Shown: positions 1 to 10,748, counted from the stretch's first letter. The stretch: DNA of 40,086 nt from Hellea sp. (GCA_014238285.1 JABABK010000019.1:14732-54817); one strand, 5' to 3'. Translations and numbers: made by a program. The notes: generated by a model not told the origin, from the letters alone.

Positions 1-1933
<1,933 letters not shown>

Positions 1934-1965
1934 TTAACTTAATGGCGTCAAGATGATCTATTATT

Positions 1966-1978
1966 TTGACAGTGTCAA
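1966..1978. promoter_or_regulatory. Probable TetR operator between fadH and the TetR gene
   Basis: TTGACAGTGTCAA is a perfect inverted repeat (TTGACA / TGTCAA) around one central base. It lies in the 84-bp divergent gap between fadH and the TetR gene, 22 bp before the likely TetR start. TetR regulators of fatty-acid genes commonly bind such sites and repress both directions. Binding is inferred. Confidence 0.55.
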
Positions 1979-1999
1979 GATTGAATGCTAGATGGACTT

Positions 2000-2614
2000 A
2001 TGGCCAAAACGTCAAGCTCGAAGAAGAAGTATCATCACGGCGATTTGAAACTTGCCCTGTTGGATGAGGGCGCGAAAATTTTACAAAACGAAGGCGAAGT
2101 TGGCCTATCCATGCGTAAATTGGCGACGGATTTGGGGGTTTCGCGTACGGCGCTTTATCACCATTTCCGAGATAAAGACGATCTACTTTGCGCGATAGCT
2201 GAAGAGGGTTTTCGACGGTTCACGGCGCGGGTTACGCCGGATGGAATGTCTTCGAGTGAAAGAAGTCGGGACTTGGGTTTTGATAAAATTATTTCAAACT
2301 ATCTCAGCTTTGCCACTGATAATGCTCACTACTATGATCTTATGTTTAGCGGGCGGTTATGGAAGTCCCAAATTTTGACCATGTCTCTAAAGGAGGCAGC
2401 CTATGCATCGTTTAAAACCTTTGTTGAATTGGTCGAAGTTTGGCAATCCGTTGGCAATGGCCGCAAAGATATTGAAGCGCTTCGGCTAGCGCAGGTCGCG
2501 TGGAGTACGCTTCATGGATTAAGCCGTCTCTTGATTGACGGGATCTATGTGGACCAGTCGTCGGTTGACGTCATTTCTAAGAATATCTTGCATATTTACG
2601 GGGCCGACAAATAG
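2000..2614 (+). CDS. TetR/AcrR family transcriptional regulator
   Basis: This is a DNA-binding repressor of about 204 residues if translation starts at the ATG at 2000; an in-frame ATG at 1985 would add five residues and sits very close to the operator. The N-terminus carries the TetR helix-turn-helix: RKLATDLGVSRTALYHHFRD followed by KDDLLCAIAEEGF, roughly residues 10-65. The remaining C-terminal half is a helical ligand-binding domain with no conserved family signature I recognise. It diverges from fadH, so it probably senses an acyl-CoA or fatty-acid-related ligand and controls that gene and itself. The ligand is inference from context only. The S41-like lipoprotein begins 36 bp after its stop and may be cotranscribed. 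Confidence 0.9.
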   Translation: MAKTSSSKKKYHHGDLKLALLDEGAKILQNEGEVGLSMRKLATDLGVSRTALYHHFRDKDDLLCAIAEEGFRRFTARVTPDGMSSSERSRDLGFDKIISNYLSFATDNAHYYDLMFSGRLWKSQILTMSLKEAAYASFKTFVELVEVWQSVGNGRKDIEALRLAQVAWSTLHGLSRLLIDGIYVDQSSVDVISKNILHIYGADK

Positions 2615-2650
2615 TTGTTCACCATGAGCTTTAGCAGTAAAGAGATTTCT

Positions 2651-4162
2651 ATGCGTTTTCGCCATTCACTAAATCCATCTTTCAGAACGTTTTGTCTCGG
2701 TGTCACGGGTTTAATATATCTGTTGTCCTGTTCTCCCCAAGAAGATACACTGCCGAATAAGTGGGTGGAGATCACAAAGAACGACCTCCTAGCGGCTCAC
2801 CAAATGATGCTCGAAAGCCATCCAGGCCCCGTAGATGTAGAAATGCCGGACTTTCTTGAAAAGGCAGATATCTCGTTCAAAGACGCGCTCATGATAGCTG
2901 ATCAAGCAAAAAATATAGGCGGCTATTCTGCGGCATTATTGGCTTATACGGCTGGATTCCGCGACGGTCACTTCGTCGTTTTTCCTAAAGAAAACGATGA
3001 ACTAAATAACCTGTATGAGTGGCCAGGCATGATCCCGGCTTGGCGCGCGGATAAAGTCACAATTGTTCACACTGAGCCAGAAGAGAGTGACCTATTAGGC
3101 GCAGAATTGATATCTTGCGATGGTCGGTCTCCCGATGATCTTATATTAGAACATGTTTTTGGGTTTGACCCTGCTAAGCCTGATCAAATAGCCTATTGGG
3201 CCAGACAAGCGCCAGGGCTGTTTCTATATTCGAATAATCCGGCGATAGAGAAAATCAAAACTTGCGAATTTCGTTCGTCTGACGACCAGGTATTTAATTA
3301 TGATTTAAATTGGCGCCCTAAAACAGACGATTATTGGAAACATCGCCGCAAAGCGAGGTTTGGAAAAACACCCGATATTTCTTTTCGCGAAATAAAACCC
3401 AGTGTGTATTGGATTAACATGCCTGATTTTTCACCCGATGAAGACGATGTAAAATCAATACGCGCCGTTTTTGATCAAATGGCGGCTCGTCGCGATGAAC
3501 TTCTAAATGCCAAGGCGATTGTTATTGACGTCAGAGGTAATGAAGGTGGTTCAAGCGCTTGGGGGCAGGAGTTTATCAAAACGCTTTGGGGGGAAAACTA
3601 TCAGGCGAGTCGCGAGCGATACAGCCCGACTTACGCAGAGTGGCGGCTCAGCCAGGACAATGTTGATCACTTGGATTGGATCGTTAAATACGTAAAAGAA
3701 AATGGCCATGACGAAATAGCCGCGTCTTTCGACAAGACTAGGATAGGTGCTAGGGCCGCATTTGAAAAAGGTGAAGATTTATATAGGGAGCCGGATGATG
3801 ACGAGTCGCAATCGGCGCCTCAAAGCGCTGATATTCCTAATCCAGTAAAGGCATGGGTCTATTTCTTAACTCATGGCGAATGTGCCAGCTCATGCCTTGA
3901 TTTTGCCGATGCACTATTTGAACTCGAAGGCATTACCCATATTGGCTATCCAACATCATCGGATACCAATTACCTTGAAATCAGAATGCAGGACTTACCA
4001 TCTGATCTAGGCATGATGGCTATCCCGACAAAAGTATGGCGCGGTCGGCTTCGTAAATCCGGTGAATATTATCAGCCCGTCCATCAATATGACAGTACGG
4101 ATTGGTCTGATGCAGCGATGGAAGCGTGGGTGGATAGCTTAATCCAAGCCGAAGCGGATTAA
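2651..4162 (+). CDS. S41-like peptidase-family lipoprotein
   Basis: The predicted protein has about 503 residues starting at the ATG at 2651 (the reading frame is open from a TTG at 2615). It begins with a lipoprotein signal, MRFRHSLNPSF... ending LIYLLSC, so lipidation at that Cys and export are likely. The second half resembles the S41 tail-specific protease fold: INMPDFSP, then AIVIDVRGNEGGSS, then a candidate nucleophile in HGECASSCLDFADAL, then a strand-rich C-terminus. I could not place the Lys general base usual in CtpA-type enzymes, nor a PDZ domain, so catalysis is uncertain. Its stop overlaps the stop of the convergent hydrolase gene by 3 bp. Substrate unknown. Confidence 0.75.
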   Translation: MRFRHSLNPSFRTFCLGVTGLIYLLSCSPQEDTLPNKWVEITKNDLLAAHQMMLESHPGPVDVEMPDFLEKADISFKDALMIADQAKNIGGYSAALLAYTAGFRDGHFVVFPKENDELNNLYEWPGMIPAWRADKVTIVHTEPEESDLLGAELISCDGRSPDDLILEHVFGFDPAKPDQIAYWARQAPGLFLYSNNPAIEKIKTCEFRSSDDQVFNYDLNWRPKTDDYWKHRRKARFGKTPDISFREIKPSVYWINMPDFSPDEDDVKSIRAVFDQMAARRDELLNAKAIVIDVRGNEGGSSAWGQEFIKTLWGENYQASRERYSPTYAEWRLSQDNVDHLDWIVKYVKENGHDEIAASFDKTRIGARAAFEKGEDLYREPDDDESQSAPQSADIPNPVKAWVYFLTHGECASSCLDFADALFELEGITHIGYPTSSDTNYLEIRMQDLPSDLGMMAIPTKVWRGRLRKSGEYYQPVHQYDSTDWSDAAMEAWVDSLIQAEAD

Positions 4163-5202
4163 CCCGCCACACCCTGTTTTTTCAAAAATGCCGCAATTTC
4201 ATCCAGCGCTTGGTGGGCTTCCGGCAGCATTTCGTCAAAGATATGCCAGACGTGGCACATATTGGACCAACTTTGCAGGGTCGCGTCGCCGCCTTGTGCT
4301 TGTGCTTTGGCGACATATCGCGCGCTATCATCATAGAGAATTTCAGCGGAGCTAGCGTGCAGCAGAGTTGACGGCAGTCCAGCAAGGTTGCCTCTAAGCG
4401 GGGAAACAAGCGGGTTAGCAGGCCGGATTTTGAGCTGTTTCCAGGACGCCCACGCTAAAACTGGACGTGGTATTTTCAGAAGCGGGCCAGCGAGGGGTTT
4501 GAGCATTAAATCAGTGTCCATATTGCGCCTTAAAGAAGGACTTTCAAATGTACTGTCAGTGGCTGGCGAGATGCCGACTATGGCGTCGGCCGCACGGACT
4601 TTATTGTCTCTGGCCCATTGGGCCATGACGAGGGTCAGATTCCCGCCTGCTGAATCGCCAATAACCGCTAATTTGTCAGTTTTACCTGCGCCTTTAGGAC
4701 CGTTAATTAAAATCCAGCGATAAGCGACCCGGCAATCCTTGATGCTAGCGATGCGGTCATTTTCCGGCATGAGGCGATAATTGGGCGCAAAGACGGCGCA
4801 TCCGGTTTTAAGAGATAGGTTTGTGGTAATGGCGCGGTGACTGATAGCGCTGCCAACAGTGAAAGCGCCGCCATGGAGATACAAAATACGTTTGTCTGGG
4901 TTTGCGCCTTTGGCCATCGTCCATTCGCCGGTTACTTTTTGGCCGCCAAATTCGGCGATATCATCGTGAAAAGTGGCATCAAATTTACGGTTAAGGCCGT
5001 TTGATTCAAATCGGGCGCGTTTTGCGGATAATTTGTTCATCGTGCTATCACCTGTTGCGGCAGGTTTGATGAAGTTCTCAATCAAATAATCTTTAACGGC
5101 TTTTGCGCCTTTGGAATTGGGGTCAGTTTCAAATGTGGCGGGCCAGTCACGGTCATATTTGGATTGGCTTTTGCCCATAAGGGCGAATTTTGTGAATAAC
5201 AT
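4159..5202 (-). CDS. Alpha/beta hydrolase, hormone-sensitive-lipase-like esterase
   Basis: A 347-residue probable carboxylesterase or lipase of the bacterial HSL (family IV) group. The oxyanion-hole motif is in YLHGGAFTVGS and the nucleophile elbow is GDSAGGN. A plausible acid is the Asp in EILYDDSARY, and a plausible His is in MCHVWHIFDEM near the C-terminus, the expected order for a Ser-Asp-His triad. The start ATG (5200-5202) lies 3 bp beyond the aroC stop on the same strand and has a GGAAG ribosome-binding site about 7 bases upstream, so it is almost certainly cotranscribed with aroC. There is no signal peptide, so a cytoplasmic location is expected. The natural ester is unknown and no functional link to chorismate synthesis is evident. 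Confidence 0.88.
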   Translation of the reverse strand: MLFTKFALMGKSQSKYDRDWPATFETDPNSKGAKAVKDYLIENFIKPAATGDSTMNKLSAKRARFESNGLNRKFDATFHDDIAEFGGQKVTGEWTMAKGANPDKRILYLHGGAFTVGSAISHRAITTNLSLKTGCAVFAPNYRLMPENDRIASIKDCRVAYRWILINGPKGAGKTDKLAVIGDSAGGNLTLVMAQWARDNKVRAADAIVGISPATDSTFESPSLRRNMDTDLMLKPLAGPLLKIPRPVLAWASWKQLKIRPANPLVSPLRGNLAGLPSTLLHASSAEILYDDSARYVAKAQAQGGDATLQSWSNMCHVWHIFDEMLPEAHQALDEIAAFLKKQGVAG

Positions 5203-5205
5203 AAT

Positions 5206-6282
5206 CTATCTTCCGGTTTGGCCGCGGTGACGCAATTTGTGATCGGCAAGGACGCAAGCGAGCATGGCTTCTGCGACGGGGACAGCCCGTATGCCGACAC
5301 AGGGATCGTGACGGCCTTTTGTGCGAACGTCAATCTCGTCACCGCTTTTGGTAATGGATCTGACAGCGGTTAGTATGGATGAAGTGGGCTTAATCGCCAT
5401 GCGCGCGACAATCGTATCGCCATTGGAAATACCGCCTAATATACCGCCAGAGTGATTGGATAGGAATTGCGGTTGGCCGTCATTACCTAGGCGAATTTCA
5501 TCAGCGTTTTCCACGCCCGTGTAAGACGCGGCAGCAAAACCTGATCCGATTTCTGCGCCTTTGGCGGCGTTGATGGACATAAGCCCGCTAGCGATATCGC
5601 TATCCAGCTTGCCATAAATAGGTGCGCCCCATCCTGCGGGAACGCCTTGTGCCTGAACTTCGACAATCGCGCCGATGGAGTTCCCATCTTTGCGAACACT
5701 ATCAAGATAAGTCTCCCAGTCTTTGGCAGCTTTAGCATCCGGGCACCAAAATGGATTTTTGGGAACTTCATTCCAATCCCAATTTTCACCGTCGACTATA
5801 TGGGTGCCGATTTGGGTGACGCAGCCTCGGATATTAATGTCAGCGCCTAATATTTTACGAGCGATCGCGCCTGCTGCGACGCGATTGGCTGTTTCGCGGG
5901 CGCTGGATCGTCCGCCGCCGCGATAATCTCTGATGCCATATTTGGCATCATAGGTCAGATCCGCATGACCGGGGCGATAACGCTCTTTAATCTCGGAATA
6001 ATCTTTGCTGCGCTGATCTTTATTTTCAATCAAAAGACTGATCGGCGTACCGGTTGTCTGGCCTTCAAAAACGCCCGAAAGAATTTTGATCTGGTCGGGT
6101 TCTTGGCGCTGGGTGACAAAGCGGCTTGTGCCGGGGCGGCGCGCATCTAAAAAAGGCTGAATATCGGCTTCGGATAATTTAATACCCGGAGGGCACCCAT
6201 CAACAACACAGCCAATGGCTGGCCCGTGGCTCTCGCCCCAAGTGGTAAATCTAAATAAGTGACCGAATGTATTATGTGACAT
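5206..6282 (-). CDS. aroC: Chorismate synthase
   Basis: AroC converts 5-enolpyruvylshikimate-3-phosphate to chorismate with reduced FMN, the last step of the shikimate pathway. The 358-residue length is normal for the family. Signatures are visible: WGESHG at residues 15-20, [38 protein letters not shown], and [14 protein letters not shown]. All are characteristic of intact AroC. The ATG at 6282 has no strong Shine-Dalgarno but matches the conserved N-terminus exactly ([20 protein letters not shown]). It heads a two-gene unit with the downstream hydrolase and is separated from the spondin genes by a hairpin terminator. Confidence 0.97.
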   Translation of the reverse strand: MSHNTFGHLFRFTTWGESHGPAIGCVVDGCPPGIKLSEADIQPFLDARRPGTSRFVTQRQEPDQIKILSGVFEGQTTGTPISLLIENKDQRSKDYSEIKERYRPGHADLTYDAKYGIRDYRGGGRSSARETANRVAAGAIARKILGADINIRGCVTQIGTHIVDGENWDWNEVPKNPFWCPDAKAAKDWETYLDSVRKDGNSIGAIVEVQAQGVPAGWGAPIYGKLDSDIASGLMSINAAKGAEIGSGFAAASYTGVENADEIRLGNDGQPQFLSNHSGGILGGISNGDTIVARMAIKPTSSILTAVRSITKSGDEIDVRTKGRHDPCVGIRAVPVAEAMLACVLADHKLRHRGQTGR

Positions 6283-6320
6283 GGGGCGACTTTTAGCGGT
6301 CCGCTGTCTGATAGGCTAGT

Positions 6321-6350
6321 ATAAAATTGGCGGCATAAGAGCCGCCAATG
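6321..6350 (-). terminator. Rho-independent-like terminator after the spondin genes
   Basis: A perfect 9-bp stem (ATTGGCGGC at 6326-6334 with GCCGCCAAT at 6341-6349) encloses a 6-base loop. Read on the minus strand it is followed by TTTTATAC. It lies 18 bp past the stop of the second spondin gene and upstream of aroC, so it probably ends the spondin transcript. Confidence 0.65.
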
Positions 6351-6367
6351 TTAAGGCAGTTATTGAG

Positions 6368-7117
6368 TTACTCAGTCCGTTCAATACGAACCTGAATAAC
6401 CGGATTATCGAACTTGTGTTGGCCGTTAAGGGCGGAGGTTACTAATCCGTCCTCTGTGGTGACGACACCGGGATGCATAGTGACGGCATCCATACGGTCA
6501 TCACGATCAGCGTTAAAGCCTTCACCGCCGCCGGCTGGACCGGGGATATGTCCGGCGAGCTCCGTATTGGCTTCTGTACCAGCGTCATAGGCGACGCCGC
6601 GCATGGTCACGATATCGCCAATGGCCATGTCAGCGAGGGAAACACCGTTCACGCCAGTAATCGCGTCATTGGTATTCACGAGCATGGTGCTGACGCTCAG
6701 GAGGGCATTTGCTAGATCAGATTCAAAAAATGCGAAAGAGATAGCTTCGTTGCCGCCGGGCGGAATTGGGCCTACGCCAGATGCTGTTGCAAATACATTT
6801 GCGTCTAGATTGGCCTCAGCAATTAGGTTGTTATTGGCGCCGCCTTCTGCGAGATTTTCTAATCCCACCGTGGCTGGAGCGCCGATAGTGAAAACCGAAT
6901 ACCCTGTTTGATGCACGATAATTGCGGTAGGCGAGAAGGGCTGTCCATTGGTGAGGTCACTGACCGTCGCCTGAAAAGCAACCGTGGTTGGCGGCGGTGG
7001 CGGCGGAGCGGGCGGCTCAACAACAGGTGAAACGCTATCGCTATTGCTACAGGCGCTTAAGAGTAACGCCCCTAAAATGCCTAGGGCAGCATGTTTATGG
7101 GTTTGTAAATTTTTCAT
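6368..7117 (-). CDS. Spondin-domain lipoprotein
   Basis: About 249 residues from the ATG at 7117; a GTG at 7129 and an ATG at 7120 are in-frame alternatives, but only 7117 leaves room for the GGTGG ribosome-binding sequence. The N-terminus ends in the lipobox LLLSAC, followed by a Pro-rich linker (EPPAPPPPPPTT), so it is probably membrane-anchored and surface-exposed or periplasmic. The body resembles the spondin N-terminal domain (PF06468-like): FQATVSDLTNGQPFSPT, a conserved LAEGG segment, the MLVNTNDAITGVNG segment and YDAGTEANTE. It is a paralogue of the gene immediately upstream, whose stop it nearly overlaps, so they form an operon. Eukaryotic spondins are adhesive matrix proteins; the bacterial role is unknown. 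Confidence 0.85.
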   Translation of the reverse strand: MKNLQTHKHAALGILGALLLSACSNSDSVSPVVEPPAPPPPPPTTVAFQATVSDLTNGQPFSPTAIIVHQTGYSVFTIGAPATVGLENLAEGGANNNLIAEANLDANVFATASGVGPIPPGGNEAISFAFFESDLANALLSVSTMLVNTNDAITGVNGVSLADMAIGDIVTMRGVAYDAGTEANTELAGHIPGPAGGGEGFNADRDDRMDAVTMHPGVVTTEDGLVTSALNGQHKFDNPVIQVRIERTE

Positions 7118-7128
7118 CATTCCACCCA

Positions 7129-7833
7129 CTAGTTGACAGTTATAGTGACGCGAACAACCGGGTTTAACCAGCGGTGAACACGGTTGTCGACATCGCTGAT
7201 CCCGCCGTTAACATCCGTATCGCCAATATTGCCGCGGTGAATGTGAACGGATGTGTTGAGGTCAGTCGTGGCTGCGCCGGTTCCGCCCGTGCCGCCACCG
7301 CCGCTTGGATTACCGGGAATGCCTGGCGCGCCCGGCGCGCCGCCGCCATTGATAATTTCGTCATTGGCTTCTGTGCCAGCATCATAGGCGTTGACACTAT
7401 ATCTATAGGTTCCGGCCTCTGTTGGAATTGCGATGGCGTTTAGTCCGGCAAAGCCATCATTTGTCGGCAACAGCATAGCGACGATGGATAGGCGATCATT
7501 AGATGTTCCGTCTGTATTCATATTAAAGGTCGTGGATGAGGCTGGCCCTAAAAGACCGCCGGCTGGATTAGCAACTGTGGTTGCGCTGAGAAGGTCCATA
7601 TCAGCGACGAGGCCGCTTATATCGCCGCCTTCTGCCATGGCTTGTAGGCTTGTCGAAGCGGCTTGGCCGGTTGTGAATAGGTTGTTACCGGCGGGATGCG
7701 CGGTTGCGATAAATGGCGTGAACGTAATGCCATGTGTTAGGTTTGTGATTGTGACGTCAAAATCCGTCGCGTGAGCCGTCGTGCCGGCGGCCATAGATAT
7801 TAAGGCTGTTAGGCCTAGCAAATGTTTTTTCAT
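7129..7833 (-). CDS. Exported spondin-domain protein
   Basis: A 234-residue secreted protein with a classical signal peptide (MKKHLLGLTALISMAAG, cleavage probably after TTAHA). The mature part matches the spondin N-domain pattern: VTITNLTHGITFTPFIATAH, QAMAEGGD, the MLLPTNDGFAGLNA segment and YDAGTEANDEI. A Gly/Pro-rich loop (GGGAPGAPGIPGNPSGGGG) is inserted before the conserved HIHRG, and the end forms strands (NPVVRVTITVN). A GGGAG ribosome-binding site precedes the ATG. Unlike its downstream paralogue it has no lipobox, so the pair may be one soluble and one anchored form of the same module. Function unknown. Confidence 0.87.
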   Translation of the reverse strand: MKKHLLGLTALISMAAGTTAHATDFDVTITNLTHGITFTPFIATAHPAGNNLFTTGQAASTSLQAMAEGGDISGLVADMDLLSATTVANPAGGLLGPASSTTFNMNTDGTSNDRLSIVAMLLPTNDGFAGLNAIAIPTEAGTYRYSVNAYDAGTEANDEIINGGGAPGAPGIPGNPSGGGGTGGTGAATTDLNTSVHIHRGNIGDTDVNGGISDVDNRVHRWLNPVVRVTITVN

Positions 7834-7979
7834 GATTGTCTCCCATTATAAATCGAATGATTTGCGAGACTGTTGTGAGAATTATTTTGGCAATGATCAA
7901 AACACAGCTGCTGACGTTTACGTGTGTCAAACACACTAAAACTTCACGGAAGTGTGAGAGAGAGTTACTTGATTTTTTG

Positions 7980-9278
7980 TTAAATTGTTTCGCCCAAAAT
8001 TGCATGGTGCTGAAGGCCAAGTTTCTTTCGAATGGAACGTGCCGCGAAGAAAATGCTAGTGATTATTATAGGCGCGGTAAGTCCTGTCAGGATTTCTGGT
8101 TTGACGTTTACACCCAACTCATGGACGAGGTTTGCAAAGACTGAAAATACGCCGATTGCGTAATAGCTAATGGCGAAAATGGATAATGTCTCAACCGTTT
8201 GCTGAAGTTTGATTTGTGTGATGGAGCGCTTGTTCATTGAGTCTAGTAATAAGCAATTTTGCTGTTGGACTTCGACGTCAATTTTTGTCCGCATTAAGCT
8301 AGCAGTGCGGGTAATGCGGCGCTCAAGTTTTTCAAGTCGAACCGAGGTAGCGACGCAAGTGTTCATAGCTGGTATAAATCGTCGCCTCAAAAAGTTAGAT
8401 AATCGTTGAGCGCCTTGAATGCGTTGTTCGTTAAGTTCGTCCAATCGCTTATACACAATCTGAGCATAGGCTTTGGTCGCATCATATCGATTACAGTCTT
8501 TGGTCACTAGGTTTTCAATTTTGGACGCAAGTTTCAATAGGGCATTCAGCGCGTCTTGGTCTTGAATATTGTCCGTTTCAATCGCTTGGGCATTGATGAT
8601 CTCTAATAGCTCTGCTTCGAACTCCGCGATTTTCTCATTTGTGTGATGGGTTGTACGAAACCCGAATAGAGCTAAAATTCGGTAGGTTTCCAAGTCAATC
8701 AAACGTTGAGCCAGGCGTCCAAGTCTAAAAGGTCCTAGCCCGCTATCTTGGATAATAATACGCGAGAAACCATCCTGATATAAACGAAAATCAGACCAAA
8801 TAGCAGCATGATGGTCACAGACGCTGCCACCTGCTACAGGCGATATATCAAAACCCATCGGGCAAACGGGGTTATCTAAAATGCGTTTATTTACAGGATC
8901 TATTTTTATATGCAAGGAAACGATCAGCGCTTTTTCAATTTCATTAAGCCAACTCTGTGGGAGTGTTCTGAGCGCATTTATTTCAAAATTTTGTGAGCGG
9001 TTTGGAACGTAAAACGTAAATGACTGAAATTCCGTATGTCTTTCCCATTTAAAGGACAGGTCTTCTGTCTGACTTTGGAATTCTCGTTCGGACGATAGCT
9101 GGCATGGAATTTCTAACCCAACGCATAAGGCTTTCAGAAAGTTTTGAGCTTTGCCGAGTTCATGTTCGCCTGTGAATAAAACCATGTGGGTGCAAATATC
9201 GCCAGGGTTTAGCGGAACAGGCGAATGCTGAAATAGCTCTTCATAAACGCCTTGTTTAGCCAGACGTTGCGTTGACAT
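7980..9278 (-). CDS. DUF3422 family membrane-associated protein
   Basis: A 432-residue protein from the ATG at 9276-9278, which gives the usual DUF3422 N-terminus: an element reading YEELFQHSPVPL sits where relatives carry ELHARP. The reading frame is open further to 9404, but that start would overlap the upstream small gene by 89 bp and add 42 unconserved residues. The C-terminal third has family hallmarks: LERRITRTASLMRTKIDVEV, LLDSMNKRSITQIKLQQTVE and TLSIFAISYYAIGVFSVFA, then a second hydrophobic segment (GLTAPIIITSIFFAA). Two C-terminal membrane helices after a long helical region suggest an inner-membrane protein with a large soluble domain. The family's biochemical role is unknown. No clear ribosome-binding site precedes 9278, so the start is tentative. 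Confidence 0.82.
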   Translation of the reverse strand: MSTQRLAKQGVYEELFQHSPVPLNPGDICTHMVLFTGEHELGKAQNFLKALCVGLEIPCQLSSEREFQSQTEDLSFKWERHTEFQSFTFYVPNRSQNFEINALRTLPQSWLNEIEKALIVSLHIKIDPVNKRILDNPVCPMGFDISPVAGGSVCDHHAAIWSDFRLYQDGFSRIIIQDSGLGPFRLGRLAQRLIDLETYRILALFGFRTTHHTNEKIAEFEAELLEIINAQAIETDNIQDQDALNALLKLASKIENLVTKDCNRYDATKAYAQIVYKRLDELNEQRIQGAQRLSNFLRRRFIPAMNTCVATSVRLEKLERRITRTASLMRTKIDVEVQQQNCLLLDSMNKRSITQIKLQQTVETLSIFAISYYAIGVFSVFANLVHELGVNVKPEILTGLTAPIIITSIFFAARSIRKKLGLQHHAILGETI

Positions 9279-9315
9279 AAGTTGGGGCACATTTACACCA
9301 AAATAACTGGACCTA

Positions 9316-9615
9316 TTAATCCGTATTATTGGGAGTGCCAACTTTGGCAAAGTCATCTTCAGGGTCTTCGAAGCTTTCATTTTGAAGCTGAACTTTACGC
9401 TCAATATCGGTCTTCACGGATTGGAAAAATGCCGAGATTGTTTCTGGCGTCTCTCTAACCATTAGGTTTTGCAATTCACTGACAATGACAGAAATGCTTT
9501 GTTCCGAAAATAAATGTTTGTGGCGCTGGAGATAAACAGGTTCCGAGCAAGCTCGCAAAATCCAATCGTAAAGAGCCTCATGTTTTTCAGGCTTTCGGAC
9601 GGCGTTAGAAGTCAT
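9316..9615 (-). CDS. Small hypothetical protein upstream of DUF3422 gene
   Basis: A 99-residue ORF with ATG at 9613-9615 and a good GGAG ribosome-binding site 8 bases upstream. It ends 38 bp before the preferred start of the DUF3422 gene on the same strand, so the two are likely cotranscribed. The protein is mostly helical and charged, with no membrane segment or signal peptide; the C-terminus is acidic and probably disordered (ESFEDPEDDFAKVG). I do not recognise a family. Good ribosome-binding site and operon position argue that it is real. Confidence 0.6.
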   Translation of the reverse strand: MTSNAVRKPEKHEALYDWILRACSEPVYLQRHKHLFSEQSISVIVSELQNLMVRETPETISAFFQSVKTDIERKVQLQNESFEDPEDDFAKVGTPNNTD

Positions 9616-9714
9616 GATGATTCTCCGAATGACTAATCGTATAGCTAGACTCTAGACTGAAGACGGTAATAGTAAACTATTAAGTGCAGCTTTAATTTGG
9701 TTAAAGGTGGTTTT

Positions 9715-9930
9715 TTAAAACGCGCGCGACCCAGCTTGAATGCGATAAGCTTGCGGGGCAGGCGGAATGAGAGTCTCATAGGCATTTTTGGCCTGCATAA
9801 AGGCTCGGACATCTCCGTAAGGGCTGTCGGGATGGAAGAATTTGGCTTTTTTGCGCCATGCCGCGCGAATATCGGCTTCGCGGGCGGTCATGTTGAGGCC
9901 TAAAGCCATTAGCGCGTCGTGACGTGTCAC
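9715..9930 (-). CDS. Stand-alone J-domain protein
   Basis: A 71-residue protein that is little more than a J domain, the module that stimulates Hsp70 (DnaK) ATPase. Helix II (DIRAAWRKKAKFFHPD) ends in the invariant HPD tripeptide, and helix III follows (VRAFMQAKNAYETL). Translation probably starts at the GTG at 9928-9930, which has GGGAG six bases upstream. There is no substrate-binding domain, zinc finger or membrane anchor, so it could recruit DnaK through an unknown partner. It diverges from pdxH; a J-protein gene near pdxH and aroC is a recurring arrangement in Alphaproteobacteria. Confidence 0.8.
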   Translation of the reverse strand: MTRHDALMALGLNMTAREADIRAAWRKKAKFFHPDSPYGDVRAFMQAKNAYETLIPPAPQAYRIQAGSRAF

Positions 9931-10045
9931 TGATTTCTCCCTTTAGGCTTTCACTTAACGTCAAACGCCTCTAGCATTTACTTGAAGCCTATCAAAGTTA
10001 ACAACCTACTGATGAATATGGTTAACGACGTATTTAAGGACAAAA

Positions 10046-10726
10046 ATGAGTAAATCTGTTATTCCGCCATCGCCAAATCGCGCTGATTACACACAGGACA
10101 AGCTGTATAAAATTCAGGCTGAGAAAAATGCAGAGCCAATGTTTGATAGAGATGATCCATTTGCTTTATTTGGCGAGTGGATGGCCGAGGCTCGTCATTT
10201 AGAGATGAATGATAGTAATGCTATGTCATTGGCAACAATCGATGCATCAGGTAATCCCGATGTGCGAATTGTCCTGTTAAAGAGCTTTGATGCCAATGGT
10301 TTCGTGTTTTACTCCAACTGTGAAAGTGCCAAAGGCCAGCAGCTTAGTCAAAATCCAGTCGCGGCTCTGTGTTTCCATTGGAAGTCTTTGCGCCGTCAAG
10401 TGCGGGTCAGAGGCGATATTGAGAAGGTCAGCGAAGCAGAGGCTGATGCTTATTTTGCCAGCAGAGCGAGGGGATCACAAATCGGGGCTTGGGCCTCAGA
10501 CCAATCTCGGCCACTAGAATCCAGAGCAGCCTTTGAAACACGACTTGAAGCCACAGAGCAAAAATATAAATCGAATGCGAAACTTCCAAGACCTCCCCAT
10601 TGGGGCGGTTGGCGCGTAAGGCCAAACTCTATCGAATTTTGGCGAGACCGCCCGTTTAGGCTGCATGATCGTTTGGTGTTTCGTGGGAAAGCAGGTAAGT
10701 GGACGACGGAAAGACTTTTTCCGTGA
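10046..10726 (+). CDS. pdxH: Pyridoxamine/pyridoxine 5'-phosphate oxidase
   Basis: PdxH oxidises pyridoxine or pyridoxamine 5'-phosphate to pyridoxal 5'-phosphate with FMN and oxygen. The 226-residue protein has the split-barrel flavin fold: [54 protein letters not shown]. The C-terminal signature [17 protein letters not shown] ... [10 protein letters not shown] is diagnostic and complete. The ATG at 10046 follows AAGGAC. It stands alone before two small membrane-protein genes on the same strand (22-bp gap), which may be cotranscribed. Confidence 0.96.
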   Translation: MSKSVIPPSPNRADYTQDKLYKIQAEKNAEPMFDRDDPFALFGEWMAEARHLEMNDSNAMSLATIDASGNPDVRIVLLKSFDANGFVFYSNCESAKGQQLSQNPVAALCFHWKSLRRQVRVRGDIEKVSEAEADAYFASRARGSQIGAWASDQSRPLESRAAFETRLEATEQKYKSNAKLPRPPHWGGWRVRPNSIEFWRDRPFRLHDRLVFRGKAGKWTTERLFP

Positions 10727-10748
10727 TTAAGACCAGGTAGGATAGGCC

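Noticed and set aside
7945-7970. Short hairpin GTGTG/CACAC after the DUF3422 gene as terminator
   Set aside because: Only a five-base stem without a T run on the minus strand.
10022-10037. Possible CtrA box (TTAA...TTAA) before pdxH
   Set aside because: The spacer is eight bases, not the seven of the CtrA consensus, so it was not called.
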